Positions 43,961 to 52,940 are shown, numbered from the stretch's first letter. The stretch is DNA of 64,000 nucleotides from Paenibacillus sp. SY21-1 (GCF_005222705.1 NZ_STGF01000010.1:62001-126000); one strand, 5' to 3'. Made by a program: numbers and translations. The notes: generated by a model from the letters alone, not told the origin.

Positions 43961-45199
43961 TTAAATATGGCGCTTCAATGCCGAATCAATCGGAAACGCC
44001 TGACCCGCCCAAGCCTTCCGCGAGGTCCACGCTTCTTCCGGCCCGCTCCAAAATGGATGTGCTGCTTCAAGCCCCAGCGGCAAAAAGACTGCTGCGCACA
44101 AATAAGCGCTGCCTGTAGAAATATACCGCTCGGCAATCCCCGGCTGGTGTCCGCAGAAGCCAAGCGTCAGCCATCCCTCTGCCGTGAAATTTCCAGGCAT
44201 GTCCAGCGTGCGACGGACAGCCGCCTCCAGCGCGCTGCGAACCTGGCCTGCGCTCACGCCGGCCGGCAGACGATCGCGCCAGGCGCTTTGCGCGAGACTA
44301 TGGAAAGCTCCGAAGCGGTACGCCAGCGAACGGCCAAGCGGCGGGTAGGAGCCGTCAGGAGCGATAAGCCGCTCCTGAATTGCGGCGAATCGGCAGGCGC
44401 GGCTTTCTATCTCAGGCTGCATCGCATCCCACTCCGCCTCCTGGCCGCGAACCGCTTCCAGCAATTCAACCAGCATCGGCTGAATGACAAAGCTGTTATA
44501 GTAGTCAAAATGGAACTCCGGTCCGTCCCCGTAGGTCCCGTCTCCCAAATACCACTGCTCATGCTGCTTGAGCGCATAATCGATCCGCATCCTGTCCCAG
44601 TCGCTCTCTCCGAGCTTGAGCAGCGCAGCTTCAATAATGGCTGAGAACAGCAGCCAATTGGAGAACACCGGCTTGCGCGTCCTCGTCCGCTTCAGCGCAG
44701 CAGCGACGTTGCTCCGCACGCGCGGCTCCAGCCGCTCGCCGAGCTCTACAGGAGCGCGCAGCAGCGCCAGCGCTAGAAAAGCCGCATCGACAATCGGCTG
44801 GCCGCCCTCGTCGAAGTTCATCGCATCCGGGGAAGCCGGGTCTGTCCCCGCATCCACGGCCGCACGCGCAAGCTCCGCCAAACGCGCGCGCAGCCGCTCT
44901 TCCTCCGCATCGGCGGCAGCCTTCTGCTCCAGCCAAGGCGCCATGCCGCTCAGCAGCCGTCCAAGCGCCTCCAAATGCGTGTACTTCGCCCGGTCCGTCC
45001 GCAGCTCGTCCAATGCCTCCGCGCTTGCCTCCGTGCCCAGGCTCGCGCATTCCACCGGCATATCGCGCCGCAGCCGCCGCTCAGCCAAGGCGTTCAGCAC
45101 AGGCTCGCCTATCCGCAGCATTTGCGCAAGCCAGTAGCCGCGCCCCGCTTCTGCCGCAGCCGTTTCACTCTTTTGTCCCGCAACGTTCTCAATCGCCAC
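43961..45199 (-). CDS. DUF2264 domain-containing protein
   Basis: About 412 residues. GTG 45199 is preferred because AAGGGGG lies 8 bases upstream; a longer TTG-started frame lacks a site. Family features: GRGYWLAQMLRIGEPVLNAL, PVFSNWLLFSAIIEAALLKL, YLGDGTYGDGPEFHFDYYNS, VIQPMLVELLEAVRGQ, RYISTGSAYLCAAVFLPLGL and PFWSGPEEAWTSRKAWAGQA. DUF2264 proteins form an (alpha/alpha) toroid-like fold and sit in pectin, rhamnogalacturonan or glycosaminoglycan clusters; the reaction is not established. It is the third gene after heparinase II/III and GH88 genes, likely cotranscribed. Confidence 0.9.
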   Translation of the reverse strand: MAIENVAGQKSETAAAEAGRGYWLAQMLRIGEPVLNALAERRLRRDMPVECASLGTEASAEALDELRTDRAKYTHLEALGRLLSGMAPWLEQKAAADAEEERLRARLAELARAAVDAGTDPASPDAMNFDEGGQPIVDAAFLALALLRAPVELGERLEPRVRSNVAAALKRTRTRKPVFSNWLLFSAIIEAALLKLGESDWDRMRIDYALKQHEQWYLGDGTYGDGPEFHFDYYNSFVIQPMLVELLEAVRGQEAEWDAMQPEIESRACRFAAIQERLIAPDGSYPPLGRSLAYRFGAFHSLAQSAWRDRLPAGVSAGQVRSALEAAVRRTLDMPGNFTAEGWLTLGFCGHQPGIAERYISTGSAYLCAAVFLPLGLEAAHPFWSGPEEAWTSRKAWAGQAFPIDSALKRHI

Positions 45200-45247
45200 A
45201 ATCCGTTCCCCCTTCAAACGTATGCATTGTTCGCCGCTTTATGAATG

Positions 45248-46378
45248 TTACCAGAACGTGTCCGCATTGCCGCGCAGCCGCGCCAGGCCTTCCACGAAGA
45301 AATAATCGCCGTAAATAAGCGGCACATCGATATTCCGCTGCTCAGGGTAGTGGCTCGTCCCGTGCAGAATCAAGCCCTCTTCGTCCTCGCTGTCCCATGC
45401 GCCGTAATTTTCATATAGCGATCGCAGAATCCGCTCTCCCGCTTCCGCATACAAGCCCGCTTCCTCCTGCGCCACATGGCGCGCGATTTCCAGCAAGCCG
45501 CAGGCTGCGCAGGCGCCGGCGGACGAGTCGCGGTAGCGCTCGATGCCCGGCGGCAGCCGGAAGTCCCAGTGGGGCACGCTATCCTCGGGCAAATTGGCGA
45601 GGAAGAAATGCGCCGCACGCTTGGCCGCATCCAAGTAACGGGCATCGCCGGTGTAACGATAGCTGAGCGCCATACCGTAGACCGCCCATGAAGCGCCGCG
45701 CGACCAAGCGGAATTAGGCGCGTAGCCCTGCCCGCCGTTTACACTCTCGAACTCCCCGGTATCCGGGTTGAAAATAACAATATGATTAACCGATCCATCC
45801 GTCCGGATAAACCGTTCCAGCACCGTATTCGCATGCGAGGTCGCCACATGCCGGAATCTCGGGTCGCCCGTCGTCTCGCTTGCCCAATACAGCAAAGGCA
45901 AATTCATCAGACAATCGATAATGGCCCAGCCCTCATTCCGGTCTCCTTCTCCCCATGGATTCCAGGCTCTGATATAATTTCCTTTTAAATTAAACCTGCC
46001 GCTCAGCACGCTCGCCGCGAGCAGCGCCCGTTTGCGCGACTGCTCTTCCCCAAGCAGCTTGTAGCGCGCTACGCTGGTCAGCGACCACATAAAGCCCAAA
46101 TCGTGATCCAGCCGGTCATAGCCCATCAGCACGTCGTCCAACTGCTGCTCGCAAGCCTCCGCGATATCCTTATAGCGCTGATCCTGCGACTCCTCGTCGC
46201 GATACAGCAGCCAGAGCAGTCCCGGCCAGAAGCCGGCCGTCCACCAGTGAGGCGCCTCCAACACGTAAACGCCGTCAACGCTCGCATGCGGAAATCTTGC
46301 CCCGATACGGCTGCTCGTTCTGCCAACCTTTGTATGTACATCCTTCCAAGCATCCTGAACCCAAGCCCCGTTATTCAT
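45248..46378 (-). CDS. Unsaturated glucuronyl hydrolase, glycoside hydrolase family 88
   Basis: 376 residues, the length of characterised Bacillus/Paenibacillus GH88 enzymes. It hydrolyses the unsaturated uronic acid left by polysaccharide lyases, through hydration of the double bond. Visible: HWWTAGFWPGLLWLLYRDEE, the catalytic Asp motif DHDLGFMWSLTS, NEGWAIIDCLMNLPLLYWAS with the second Asp, NSAWSRGASWAVYGMALSYR and DVPLIYGDYFFVEGLARL. No signal peptide, so it acts on imported oligosaccharides. Overlaps the heparinase gene by 8 bases, so translation is coupled. Confidence 0.93.
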   Translation of the reverse strand: MNNGAWVQDAWKDVHTKVGRTSSRIGARFPHASVDGVYVLEAPHWWTAGFWPGLLWLLYRDEESQDQRYKDIAEACEQQLDDVLMGYDRLDHDLGFMWSLTSVARYKLLGEEQSRKRALLAASVLSGRFNLKGNYIRAWNPWGEGDRNEGWAIIDCLMNLPLLYWASETTGDPRFRHVATSHANTVLERFIRTDGSVNHIVIFNPDTGEFESVNGGQGYAPNSAWSRGASWAVYGMALSYRYTGDARYLDAAKRAAHFFLANLPEDSVPHWDFRLPPGIERYRDSSAGACAACGLLEIARHVAQEEAGLYAEAGERILRSLYENYGAWDSEDEEGLILHGTSHYPEQRNIDVPLIYGDYFFVEGLARLRGNADTFW

Positions 46379-48224
46379 CTGCCTTTCCCCTTTCCATTAA
46401 ACGACTGAATTGAAATACAAATTGCCCCGTAAGCGAGTCGCGAATATCGTGAATCGTCGTAAAATCCAGCGTAAACCAACGGCGCTCCCGGCCAAAATGA
46501 TCCGTATCCACCCTGCCCGCAACAATCGGCTGCCATAAGGACGAATCATACGAGATCATTAATTCCCATCTTTCCCCTTGAAGCGACACCCTGCCTTCGG
46601 TCGTAACAGTCGGCTCCAGCAGCGTAATAAAACGCTCGACAACCGAGCGTCCCTCCATGTCCCCTTCAGCGCTCCAGCTGAATGCATCTGTCAGTGTCAG
46701 ACACGGCAGCGCTTTCTTCTTCCAGTGCAGCTGTCGCTTCAAACCGGACATCAGGCCCCGCCTGTATGCGCCGCTCAGCTCAAGCGTAAGCCGATCCTCC
46801 GCTTCGCCGGTCATCGCCTCCAGCACCGTGGCGCTGAACGCCTTGCCGGCAAGCTGATGCTCGTCGCCTATCACCGGTACAGAATGCCCATGCGAGCCAT
46901 TGCACCAATACGAATACCGCCCCTCGCCAAAATAATCCGCCGTATACATTCCGCTGCCCAAATCGGCCAAATACGCTTCCCCGTCCGCATGCAGCACAAA
47001 ATGTCCGAGATCGTTATGGTTATGCGGCTCGTCGTTATGGCCTCCCTTCGCCGCAAAGCTGAAGCTCCCGCCTCCTTGCGCTCGCGCTCTCGACAGCAGC
47101 CACTTGGCATCCGGCAAATAATACGCTTCCTCCGGCCAGCCGTCCTCTTGCCCGCCGCTCGGCGGGGCGCTCCAGATCAGATTGCGCAGCGCCGGTGCCC
47201 AGCGACCGCAATGATCGGCTTCGTAAGGGGCGCGCAGACGCTCCGCCGGCATCGTGAATTCCGCATATTCCTGCTGCAAGCATGCGCTTAAACCGAGAAA
47301 TATACCGCTTTCAGGAAGCGAGTCGGAAAAGTTGACGACCGTGTTGCCGTCAGTGAAGCACTTTTGCTGAAACAGCGCAATCGCTTTCACTTTATCCGAC
47401 CGGAATAAGTCCAGTTTACCTGAAGTGGAAGCCTTCAACAATTGGGCGAAATACACAAAATACCCAAAGCCGTATTGCCAATACAAATATCCCTCCGCAC
47501 ATACGCCATCGTCACCATAACCGGCAAGGAAACAGTCCATGGCAGGCAGCACTTTGTCCAAAATAGCGGCAAGCCGTTCCTCGTCGTCCATCAGATGCAG
47601 CGCAGCCGCCCCGATCGACCCGGCACATACAGCCGACCAATTATGCTCTGCTCGCTCCCAGCCGTACGGTCCCTCCATTAAAAAAGGCTGAAAAATCCGC
47701 TTCTCTACTTCTGTGCGAATACGGGATTTCAGTAGGCAGGGCAGCTCTTCGCCGGCAAGCAGCAGCGCTTCGCTAAGCGCAAATCCCGTTTCAGCCGCGA
47801 ATAAATCGATTTCGGTTTGCTGCTTTTGCTCGTCGAAATGAGCAGGCAAGCACCAAGTAAACTCGTTGCATACAGACCAAATCGTATTGTGCAACGCTTG
47901 CTTGTACCGCTCGTCGCCCGGCTCCAGCAATGCCAGCAGAGCGAATGCGGCCAGCCGTTTGCGACGCTCAAAGTACGCTCGCTCGTAAGCAAGTCTTTCT
48001 CCTGTATCCCGGTACAGCCGAAACAGCGAAAACGGCAGATCTGGATCACTCTCTTGGAGCATGCGGTCCCCTTCGGCCCTTATTTCCTCGATAAGCCTTG
48101 TACGGCCTGCATCGGCGAGCAGCTTTTCACGCAAATCCCCGATCGGCGCATCCTCCAACAGCAACAAACTCAAGCCACGCTTTCGCGGCGATTCCCAAAC
48201 TCCTTGTAAACGCGCCATTGCCAC
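46371..48224 (-). CDS. Heparinase II/III-family polysaccharide lyase
   Basis: 617 residues; about 330 residues of (alpha/alpha) toroid, then the C-terminal beta-sandwich of heparinase II/III-like proteins. Key stretch AAKGGHNDEPHNHNDLGHFV with the conserved His/Asn residues, then YLADLGSGMYTADYF and YWCNGSHGHSVPVIG. Toroid part shows EFTWCLPAHFDEQKQQTEID and VCAGSIGAAALHLMDDEERL. No signal peptide is apparent, so it is likely an intracellular lyase acting on uronate-containing oligosaccharides. A GTG at 48224 lies 5 bases after AAAGGAG; ATG two codons later is the alternative start. First gene of the three-gene cluster. Confidence 0.88.
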   Translation of the reverse strand: MAMARLQGVWESPRKRGLSLLLLEDAPIGDLREKLLADAGRTRLIEEIRAEGDRMLQESDPDLPFSLFRLYRDTGERLAYERAYFERRKRLAAFALLALLEPGDERYKQALHNTIWSVCNEFTWCLPAHFDEQKQQTEIDLFAAETGFALSEALLLAGEELPCLLKSRIRTEVEKRIFQPFLMEGPYGWERAEHNWSAVCAGSIGAAALHLMDDEERLAAILDKVLPAMDCFLAGYGDDGVCAEGYLYWQYGFGYFVYFAQLLKASTSGKLDLFRSDKVKAIALFQQKCFTDGNTVVNFSDSLPESGIFLGLSACLQQEYAEFTMPAERLRAPYEADHCGRWAPALRNLIWSAPPSGGQEDGWPEEAYYLPDAKWLLSRARAQGGGSFSFAAKGGHNDEPHNHNDLGHFVLHADGEAYLADLGSGMYTADYFGEGRYSYWCNGSHGHSVPVIGDEHQLAGKAFSATVLEAMTGEAEDRLTLELSGAYRRGLMSGLKRQLHWKKKALPCLTLTDAFSWSAEGDMEGRSVVERFITLLEPTVTTEGRVSLQGERWELMISYDSSLWQPIVAGRVDTDHFGRERRWFTLDFTTIHDIRDSLTGQFVFQFSRLMERGKADE

Positions 48225-48263
48225 TACAGCTCCTTTTCATCCCATCACAACAGGCCGCAGATG

Positions 48264-48848
48264 TTAATGCTTCGTCTGCAGCCCGCCTAATATAAATGTA
48301 GTCAGCTCCTCAACCAAGACCTCTATCTCAACGCCTTCCTCCTCCATCAGCGTTTGCCAGTAGGGAAGGTGGCTCTGAAACAGAATCGTGCCGATGACAA
48401 ACATCAGCGTTGCATCGATGGAGGTGAAGGAGAACAAGCCTTGCTCCTTGCCCTCTTTTAGCCAATCCTTGCATTTACGCCATAGCGGCATGACGTACGG
48501 CTTAATTTTTTGCACCCGCTCCGTGTCCATCACAATTTCCTGCTGAATAATGATAATGAGCTCGATGTCCTTCCTGCGGAGCTCGGTAACGCCGCGAATC
48601 AGCAGCTTTAAACCGCTTACAGGGTCAAGATCGGGATCGATCGAAGCTATTTGATCATTAGGCAAAAAGCTTTCGAACAGGGCCGCGAACATATTTTCCT
48701 TGCCGCCAAAATAATACGAAACGAGCGCAACGTTTGCGCCCGCTTCTTCACATATCTGACGTACGGTCGTCTTCTCGAATCCCTGCTTGGCAAACAGCTT
48801 TTTGGCTGCAAGTAGTATTCTGATTTTGACATCCGTCTCAGTAGACAT
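48264..48848 (-). CDS. TetR/AcrR-family regulator
   Basis: 194 residues from ATG 48848, after GGGGGAATAGG. The N-terminal HTH reads VKIRILLAAKKLFAKQGFEK, TTVRQICEEAGANVALVSYY and FGGKENMFAALFESF, the canonical TetR_N domain. The ligand-binding part ends FILGGLQTKH. It follows the ABC-2 type permease gene by 68 bases on the same strand and probably controls it through the inverted repeat in the shared promoter at 50107-50139. Confidence 0.93.
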   Translation of the reverse strand: MSTETDVKIRILLAAKKLFAKQGFEKTTVRQICEEAGANVALVSYYFGGKENMFAALFESFLPNDQIASIDPDLDPVSGLKLLIRGVTELRRKDIELIIIIQQEIVMDTERVQKIKPYVMPLWRKCKDWLKEGKEQGLFSFTSIDATLMFVIGTILFQSHLPYWQTLMEEEGVEIEVLVEELTTFILGGLQTKH

Positions 48849-48916
48849 CCTATTCCCCCAGCACAACCTGTTTTCTTCTATTGTGAGGCATTCGTCTGCA
48901 ATCTGCAACCATCCTG

Positions 48917-50086
48917 TTAGCTTCCGCTTCGTTTGCTCGCTATCGATACGGCAGGCATCGAGACGACTGCCCCGCGTTTAAGCAGGACTGCCAGCGCGCT
49001 GATTGCAAGCGCAATGACCGCAATGACGGCAAGCGATAGCGCATCGGAAGCGGCGGACGGACCGCCGAACAAAATATTCATATTGCCATCCACCGCATAG
49101 GTCGCAGGCAGCACATCGCCCAGCTTGATAAAGAATGACGACAGCAGCTCCCGGGGTACGATCGCTCCCGAGGAAACAAGCTGAGCGGATAGCGCAATAA
49201 TGTTAAACAGCATGCCGGCCATGCCGAATACGTACAAGAACATTTGGGATACGAATATAAACGTAAGCATAAAAATGAGCTGGAACAGCCACATATGAAG
49301 GAAGCCTTGCTCGATTTGTCCGCCGAAAGCCACCAGCAGCGAAGAACCGATTAACGAAACCAGGATCGCCGCTACCACATTCAGAACCGTCCTTGCGGCA
49401 AACCGTTTCCACTTGCTTACTGCGGCGCTTACCGCCATCCCCGACTGCTCCAAGTTCATGCCCATAATCATCGCGCCGACATACGACGCCAGCACCATCA
49501 TCATCGGCACCATCTGATTGTTCATGCCTTGTACGACATTCGTCGATTGAAGGCTTGTCGTTACACGCTCGGAAAGCCCAGCAGCCGCTCCAGCCGCTTG
49601 CGCCTCCGGCATGTTGGATTGAATCAACAGCGATTGAATGCCTGCCGCGACCGCTTGCTTGTTGACCTCGGCTGTAATTTGCGATGCCGCCCCGCTCATA
49701 ATGCTTTTAATCAGAGCGGGATTTGATTCGTTAATGAAATACTCAAGGCTGGCTCGCCCCTCTGCCGAGGCTGCTTGCTGAGAGAAGTCGGCTGGAATAA
49801 CGACCACCATCTGCAGCTCACGCTCGTTAAGCAGCTGCTTCGCCTCCTCAAGGGGATAATTGACGCTTAGATTAAATGGCAAATTCTGCTCCAACCCGGC
49901 CGCTATTTGCGGGCCCATTTGCTGATCCTCGCTAACAACCGCGATTCGCAGCTGATCAATTCGATCCGTTACGCCGTTATACCCCGTCATCCATATCGCC
50001 GAGAAGATAACTTGAAACATGACAGCGGTAATAATGCCTATCCACGTCGTTGGACGCTTCATAAAAGCTTGAATAGCTTGTTTCAT
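48917..50086 (-). CDS. ABC-2/DUF3533-type membrane exporter (YhgE/Pip-like)
   Basis: 389 residues from ATG 50086, preceded by GGGGTG. Topology: N-terminal TM helix (PTTWIGIITAVMFQVIFSAI), extracytoplasmic domain of about 170 residues (RIAVVSEDQQMGPQIAAGLE...YFINESNPALIKSIMSGAAS), then five C-terminal helices (MVLASYVGAMIMGMNL, VLNVVAAILVSLIGSSLLVA, WLFQLIFMLTFIFVSQMFLY, MLFNIIALSAQLVSSGAIVP, LAVIAVIALAISALAVLLKR). This is the plan of YhgE/Pip and ABC-2 exporters that work without an ATPase gene next to them. First gene of a two-gene operon with the TetR regulator. Substrate unknown; multidrug or toxin export is likely. Confidence 0.85.
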   Translation of the reverse strand: MKQAIQAFMKRPTTWIGIITAVMFQVIFSAIWMTGYNGVTDRIDQLRIAVVSEDQQMGPQIAAGLEQNLPFNLSVNYPLEEAKQLLNERELQMVVVIPADFSQQAASAEGRASLEYFINESNPALIKSIMSGAASQITAEVNKQAVAAGIQSLLIQSNMPEAQAAGAAAGLSERVTTSLQSTNVVQGMNNQMVPMMMVLASYVGAMIMGMNLEQSGMAVSAAVSKWKRFAARTVLNVVAAILVSLIGSSLLVAFGGQIEQGFLHMWLFQLIFMLTFIFVSQMFLYVFGMAGMLFNIIALSAQLVSSGAIVPRELLSSFFIKLGDVLPATYAVDGNMNILFGGPSAASDALSLAVIAVIALAISALAVLLKRGAVVSMPAVSIASKRSGS

Positions 50087-50106
50087 CCCTAACACCCCAA
50101 TCCTAT

Positions 50107-50139
50107 ATTTAAACAAACATTTAAAACAACTGTTTAAAT
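50107..50139. promoter_or_regulatory. Operator of the TetR-family regulator
   Basis: Perfect 9-bp inverted repeat ATTTAAACA (50107-50115) / TGTTTAAAT (50131-50139) with a 15-base spacer that itself contains ACATTTAAAACA-like half sites. It begins at the -10 of the strong promoter next to it and ends 21 bases before the exporter start codon. Confidence 0.65.
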
Positions 50140-50166
50140 ACTAATCCTCCTTTTGTTTTTTGTCAA
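50138..50166 (-). promoter_or_regulatory. Promoter of the exporter/TetR operon
   Basis: On the minus strand TTGACA (plus 50161-50166), 17-base spacer, TAGTAT (50138-50143). Confidence 0.7.
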
Positions 50167-50198
50167 CAAAAAAAGAAGAGGCTTTTGTCCTCTTCTTT
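50167..50198 (-). terminator. Terminator of the tatA-tatC operon
   Basis: AAAGAAGAGG (50172-50181) / CCTCTTCTTT (50189-50198) with a run of T in the minus direction. The stem touches the -35 of the next operon. Confidence 0.8.
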
Positions 50199-50200
50199 CG

Positions 50201-51022
50201 TTACGCATTATGCAGGCTATTCTCGTAATCGGCTTCAAATTTCGCTTGTGCCGCGAGCTGCTTTTTGTAGACAGTGCCCGATAAAAGAACACTGGCCTCG
50301 TACAATAGAATAAGCGGAATCGCAACCAGAATATCCGAAATAAAGTCCGGCGGCGTGATGACTACTCCGATAAATACCATAATAAAATACGCCAGCCGTC
50401 GCATTTTGCGAAGCCGCTGCGGATTGACCAGCCGGATCGCCGTCAAAAACATAATGACCAGCGGCAGCTCGAACAACAGGGCAATCGGAATAAGCAAATT
50501 GAACATAAAGGCAAAATACTGCGCGATGCCGTACGTTTCCTCCAAGTTCAGATGCTGCGATACCGTCCTCGTAAAATTAAAGGCAAGCGGGAACACGACA
50601 AAATAAGCGAATGCCAGTCCAGCCAAAAACATAAACAACGCAAACGGCACGTATTTCAACGTGGAGCGCTGTTCGTTTTCACGCAGCGCCGGCTTAACGA
50701 ACGCCCATAATTGATAAGCAATGACAGGGATTGCTATAATCAAGGCAATGACAAAGGCAAACTTCATATACATCCCAATCCCGTCCCATAGGGAAAAGGT
50801 ATGCAGCGATATCGAATTGGCCGGCTTCTGGCTCATTAAAAAGTTGTATGCAGGCTCTGCAAATATCAGCCCCACGACCAAGCCAAGCGTAAGCACAATC
50901 AGAACGTAGACGATACGTCTGCGCAGCTCGCCCAGATGCTCAAGCAGCGGCATGAGCCCTTCCTCGCGAATGAGCTTTTTGCGGGACCCCGATGAGTAAT
51001 TGCTTTCGTCCTTCGTTCCCAG
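50201..51022 (-). CDS. tatC: Twin-arginine translocase subunit TatC
   Basis: Six-helix receptor subunit of the Tat folded-protein exporter. Motifs: MPLLEHLGELRRRIVYVLIV (the conserved HLxELR), IPVIAYQLWAFVKPALRENE, RSTLKYVPFALFMFLAGLAF, FNFTRTVSQHLNLEETYGIA, and TPPDFISDILVAIPLILLYE. The start is uncertain: a strong AAGGAGG (51032-51038) points to a CTG codon at 51022 (273 residues); ATG 50953 directly before PLLEHLGEL gives 250 residues but has only a close GGAAGG site; ATG 51073 lies before the AAGGAGG. It forms a pair with tatA, 69 bases downstream of it. Confidence 0.95.
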   Translation of the reverse strand: MGTKDESNYSSGSRKKLIREEGLMPLLEHLGELRRRIVYVLIVLTLGLVVGLIFAEPAYNFLMSQKPANSISLHTFSLWDGIGMYMKFAFVIALIIAIPVIAYQLWAFVKPALRENEQRSTLKYVPFALFMFLAGLAFAYFVVFPLAFNFTRTVSQHLNLEETYGIAQYFAFMFNLLIPIALLFELPLVIMFLTAIRLVNPQRLRKMRRLAYFIMVFIGVVITPPDFISDILVAIPLILLYEASVLLSGTVYKKQLAAQAKFEADYENSLHNA

Positions 51023-51090
51023 TTGAACGCACCTCCTTCCAGCAGCAATTCCTTCACTAACTTCGATGCTCAAGAAAAAAGCGGGACCGA

Positions 51091-51324
51091 TTAATCCGGT
51101 AGCCGCTTATTATCCTTCTCTAAATTGTCCACGCGGTTGACTTCCGCTTTGCTTGAATCCTTTTCCTTGCGGTCGTCGTCCTCCATAATATCTCTCGCTC
51201 CCGCTTTAAACTCGCGCAGCGTGCGTCCGAACGCGCGACCAAGCTCGGGAAGCTTGTTCGGTCCGAACAGCAGCAAAGCGACAAGGACGAGCAAAATAAT
51301 GCCCGTAGCGCCGATTCCTGACAT
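51091..51324 (-). CDS. tatA: Twin-arginine translocase subunit TatA/TatE
   Basis: 77 residues from ATG 51324, with AAGGAGG 8 bases upstream. N-terminal transmembrane helix GATGIILLVLVALLLFGPNK followed by the amphipathic helix LPELGRAFGRTLREFKAGAR; the FGPxxLPELGR hinge is characteristic. The C-terminus is charged. It forms the translocation pore with TatC. It lies 54 bases downstream of the MoeA-like gene, linking Tat export with molybdenum cofactor synthesis. Confidence 0.95.
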   Translation of the reverse strand: MSGIGATGIILLVLVALLLFGPNKLPELGRAFGRTLREFKAGARDIMEDDDRKEKDSSKAEVNRVDNLEKDNKRLPD

Positions 51325-51378
51325 ATGCCTAACCTCCTTCTTCGGTAGCGGCGGCTGATCTGCCGCCATCCCCAATCG

Positions 51379-52422
51379 TTAACAGCCGTATAATCCGCCG
51401 TAGCCCATGCTTGTAATATCCTCCGGCACAATCGTTTCCCCGGCAAGAATACGGGGCAAGAGCACATCGAACGACGTATACGGATCGTGCATAACACAGC
51501 CCGGAAGCCCCATAATCGGCACTCCCTGCAAATATCCGATCAGCAGCATCGACCCCGGCAGCATTGGCGTGCCGTAGCTGACAATGTCAGCGCCCGCAGC
51601 TCGAATGGCCCCCGGCGTGCGATCGTCCGGATCAACCGACATGCCGCCCGTTACTAGTATCATATCATAACGCTGTTCAAGCAAGTAGTGTATTTCCTTG
51701 ACAATTGTTTGACGGTCGTCGGGAGCAAACCGCTGCTCGCCGACCTCAGAGCCCAGCGCCTCAAGCTTGCCTCTTACGGCTGGACCAAACTTGTCCTCGA
51801 TTCGGCCACCCCAAACCTCGCTTCCGGTCGTAAGCAAACCGACACGAAGCTTGCGCAGAGGAATGACGCGAATGGGCGCGATACCGTTATGCCGCTCCCG
51901 GTACGACTGGGCAATTCGCTCAACCTGCTCAACCTTGGCTTTGGGCACAACTAGAGGAATCGCCCGTGTCGCTGCGAGCTGGCCGCCCGGCTGCACCAGC
52001 GCATTCGTACGCACGGTAGCAAGCGCAATTTCGCCAAGCTCATTTATGGCATCCACGGTCGCTTTGTCCACCTTGACAAGGCCCTGTATGTCCGACTTCA
52101 GACTTACCTTGCCCTCATGGGGCTCAGACAGCCGAATCTGCTCGCCGGCCAGCGCCTTGGCCATCCGGTCTGCCGCATCGTCCTCATGCAGCTCGCCGGC
52201 TCCCAGCTCCATAATGTAAATATGCTCTTTCCCGATGTCCAGCAGACTCGGTATGTCGGCTTCGGTAATGATATGGCCTCGTTTGAACAGCCTTCCCTTG
52301 AACTCGCCTGGAATAATCCGGGTCAAGTCATGGGCAAGCCGCAAGCCGATCGCATCCTGTACGGCTACTTCCTTCAATATCGTCTTGGCGTCTGCTGCAG
52401 GCTGCTCGAATACTTCGCTCAT
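51379..52422 (-). CDS. Molybdopterin-binding protein (MoeA/CinA-like, MoCF domain)
   Basis: 347 residues. Its ATG overlaps the stop of the MogA/MoaB gene as ATGA. The N-terminal part starts TILKEVAVQDAIGLRLAHDL and TRIIPGEFKGRLFKRGHIIT; the C-terminal MoCF_biosynth domain has LRVGLLTTGSEVWGGRIEDK, MILVTGGMSVDPDDRTPGAI and GSMLLIGYLQGVPIMGLPGC. This short single-MoCF form lacks the full MoeA domain set and is the variant found in Clostridia and Paenibacillus Moco operons. It may insert or store molybdopterin; exact step not certain. Confidence 0.85.
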   Translation of the reverse strand: MSEVFEQPAADAKTILKEVAVQDAIGLRLAHDLTRIIPGEFKGRLFKRGHIITEADIPSLLDIGKEHIYIMELGAGELHEDDAADRMAKALAGEQIRLSEPHEGKVSLKSDIQGLVKVDKATVDAINELGEIALATVRTNALVQPGGQLAATRAIPLVVPKAKVEQVERIAQSYRERHNGIAPIRVIPLRKLRVGLLTTGSEVWGGRIEDKFGPAVRGKLEALGSEVGEQRFAPDDRQTIVKEIHYLLEQRYDMILVTGGMSVDPDDRTPGAIRAAGADIVSYGTPMLPGSMLLIGYLQGVPIMGLPGCVMHDPYTSFDVLLPRILAGETIVPEDITSMGYGGLYGC

Positions 52423-52913
52423 CCTGTATGCTCCCCAAGTCTGCCGGATAAAATGCCCAACGCATGCGGAAGCTGGTCCATTATGGCCATCAAGCTTTCA
52501 TGAACCCCTTTCGGACTTCCGGGCAAATTAACGATTAACGATTTGCCGCGTATTCCGCAAACGCCCCTCGACAGCATCGCGCGTCTCGTTTTTTGCAGCG
52601 CCCCCATCCTCATCGCTTCTGCGAGGCCCGGCACGGAGCGGTCGATAACCCTCAGCGTCGCTTCCGGCGTAATATCCCGCTCAGCGAGACCCGTGCCTCC
52701 TGTCGTCAGCACCAGGTCCGCGTGAAAATACTCTGTCATTTCGATAATGGCCGCCATAATTTCATCCTGCTCGTCCGGCACAATGCGATAATCGACAATT
52801 TCGCCGCCAAGCTCCTCTTCCACCAGCTCGCGAATGACCTGCGCGCTCGTATCCTCGCGTTCCCCGCGCGAGCCTTTATCGCTGGCCGTCAAGATGGCAA
52901 CCTTCCATCGCAT
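52419..52913 (-). CDS. MogA/MoaB-family molybdenum cofactor biosynthesis protein
   Basis: 164 residues. MoCF fold with VAILTASDKGSRGEREDTSA, IVPDEQDEIMAAIIEMTEYF, VLTTGGTGLAERDITPEATL and SLIVNLPGSPKGVHESLMAI, the molybdopterin-binding TGGTG and LPGSP motifs. It adenylates molybdopterin (MogA-like) before metal insertion. It overlaps the next gene by ATGA and lies 27 bases after moaC. Confidence 0.93.
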   Translation of the reverse strand: MRWKVAILTASDKGSRGEREDTSAQVIRELVEEELGGEIVDYRIVPDEQDEIMAAIIEMTEYFHADLVLTTGGTGLAERDITPEATLRVIDRSVPGLAEAMRMGALQKTRRAMLSRGVCGIRGKSLIVNLPGSPKGVHESLMAIMDQLPHALGILSGRLGEHTG

Positions 52914-52940
52914 AGCCTGTCCCTCCCATCCGAAATCCGA

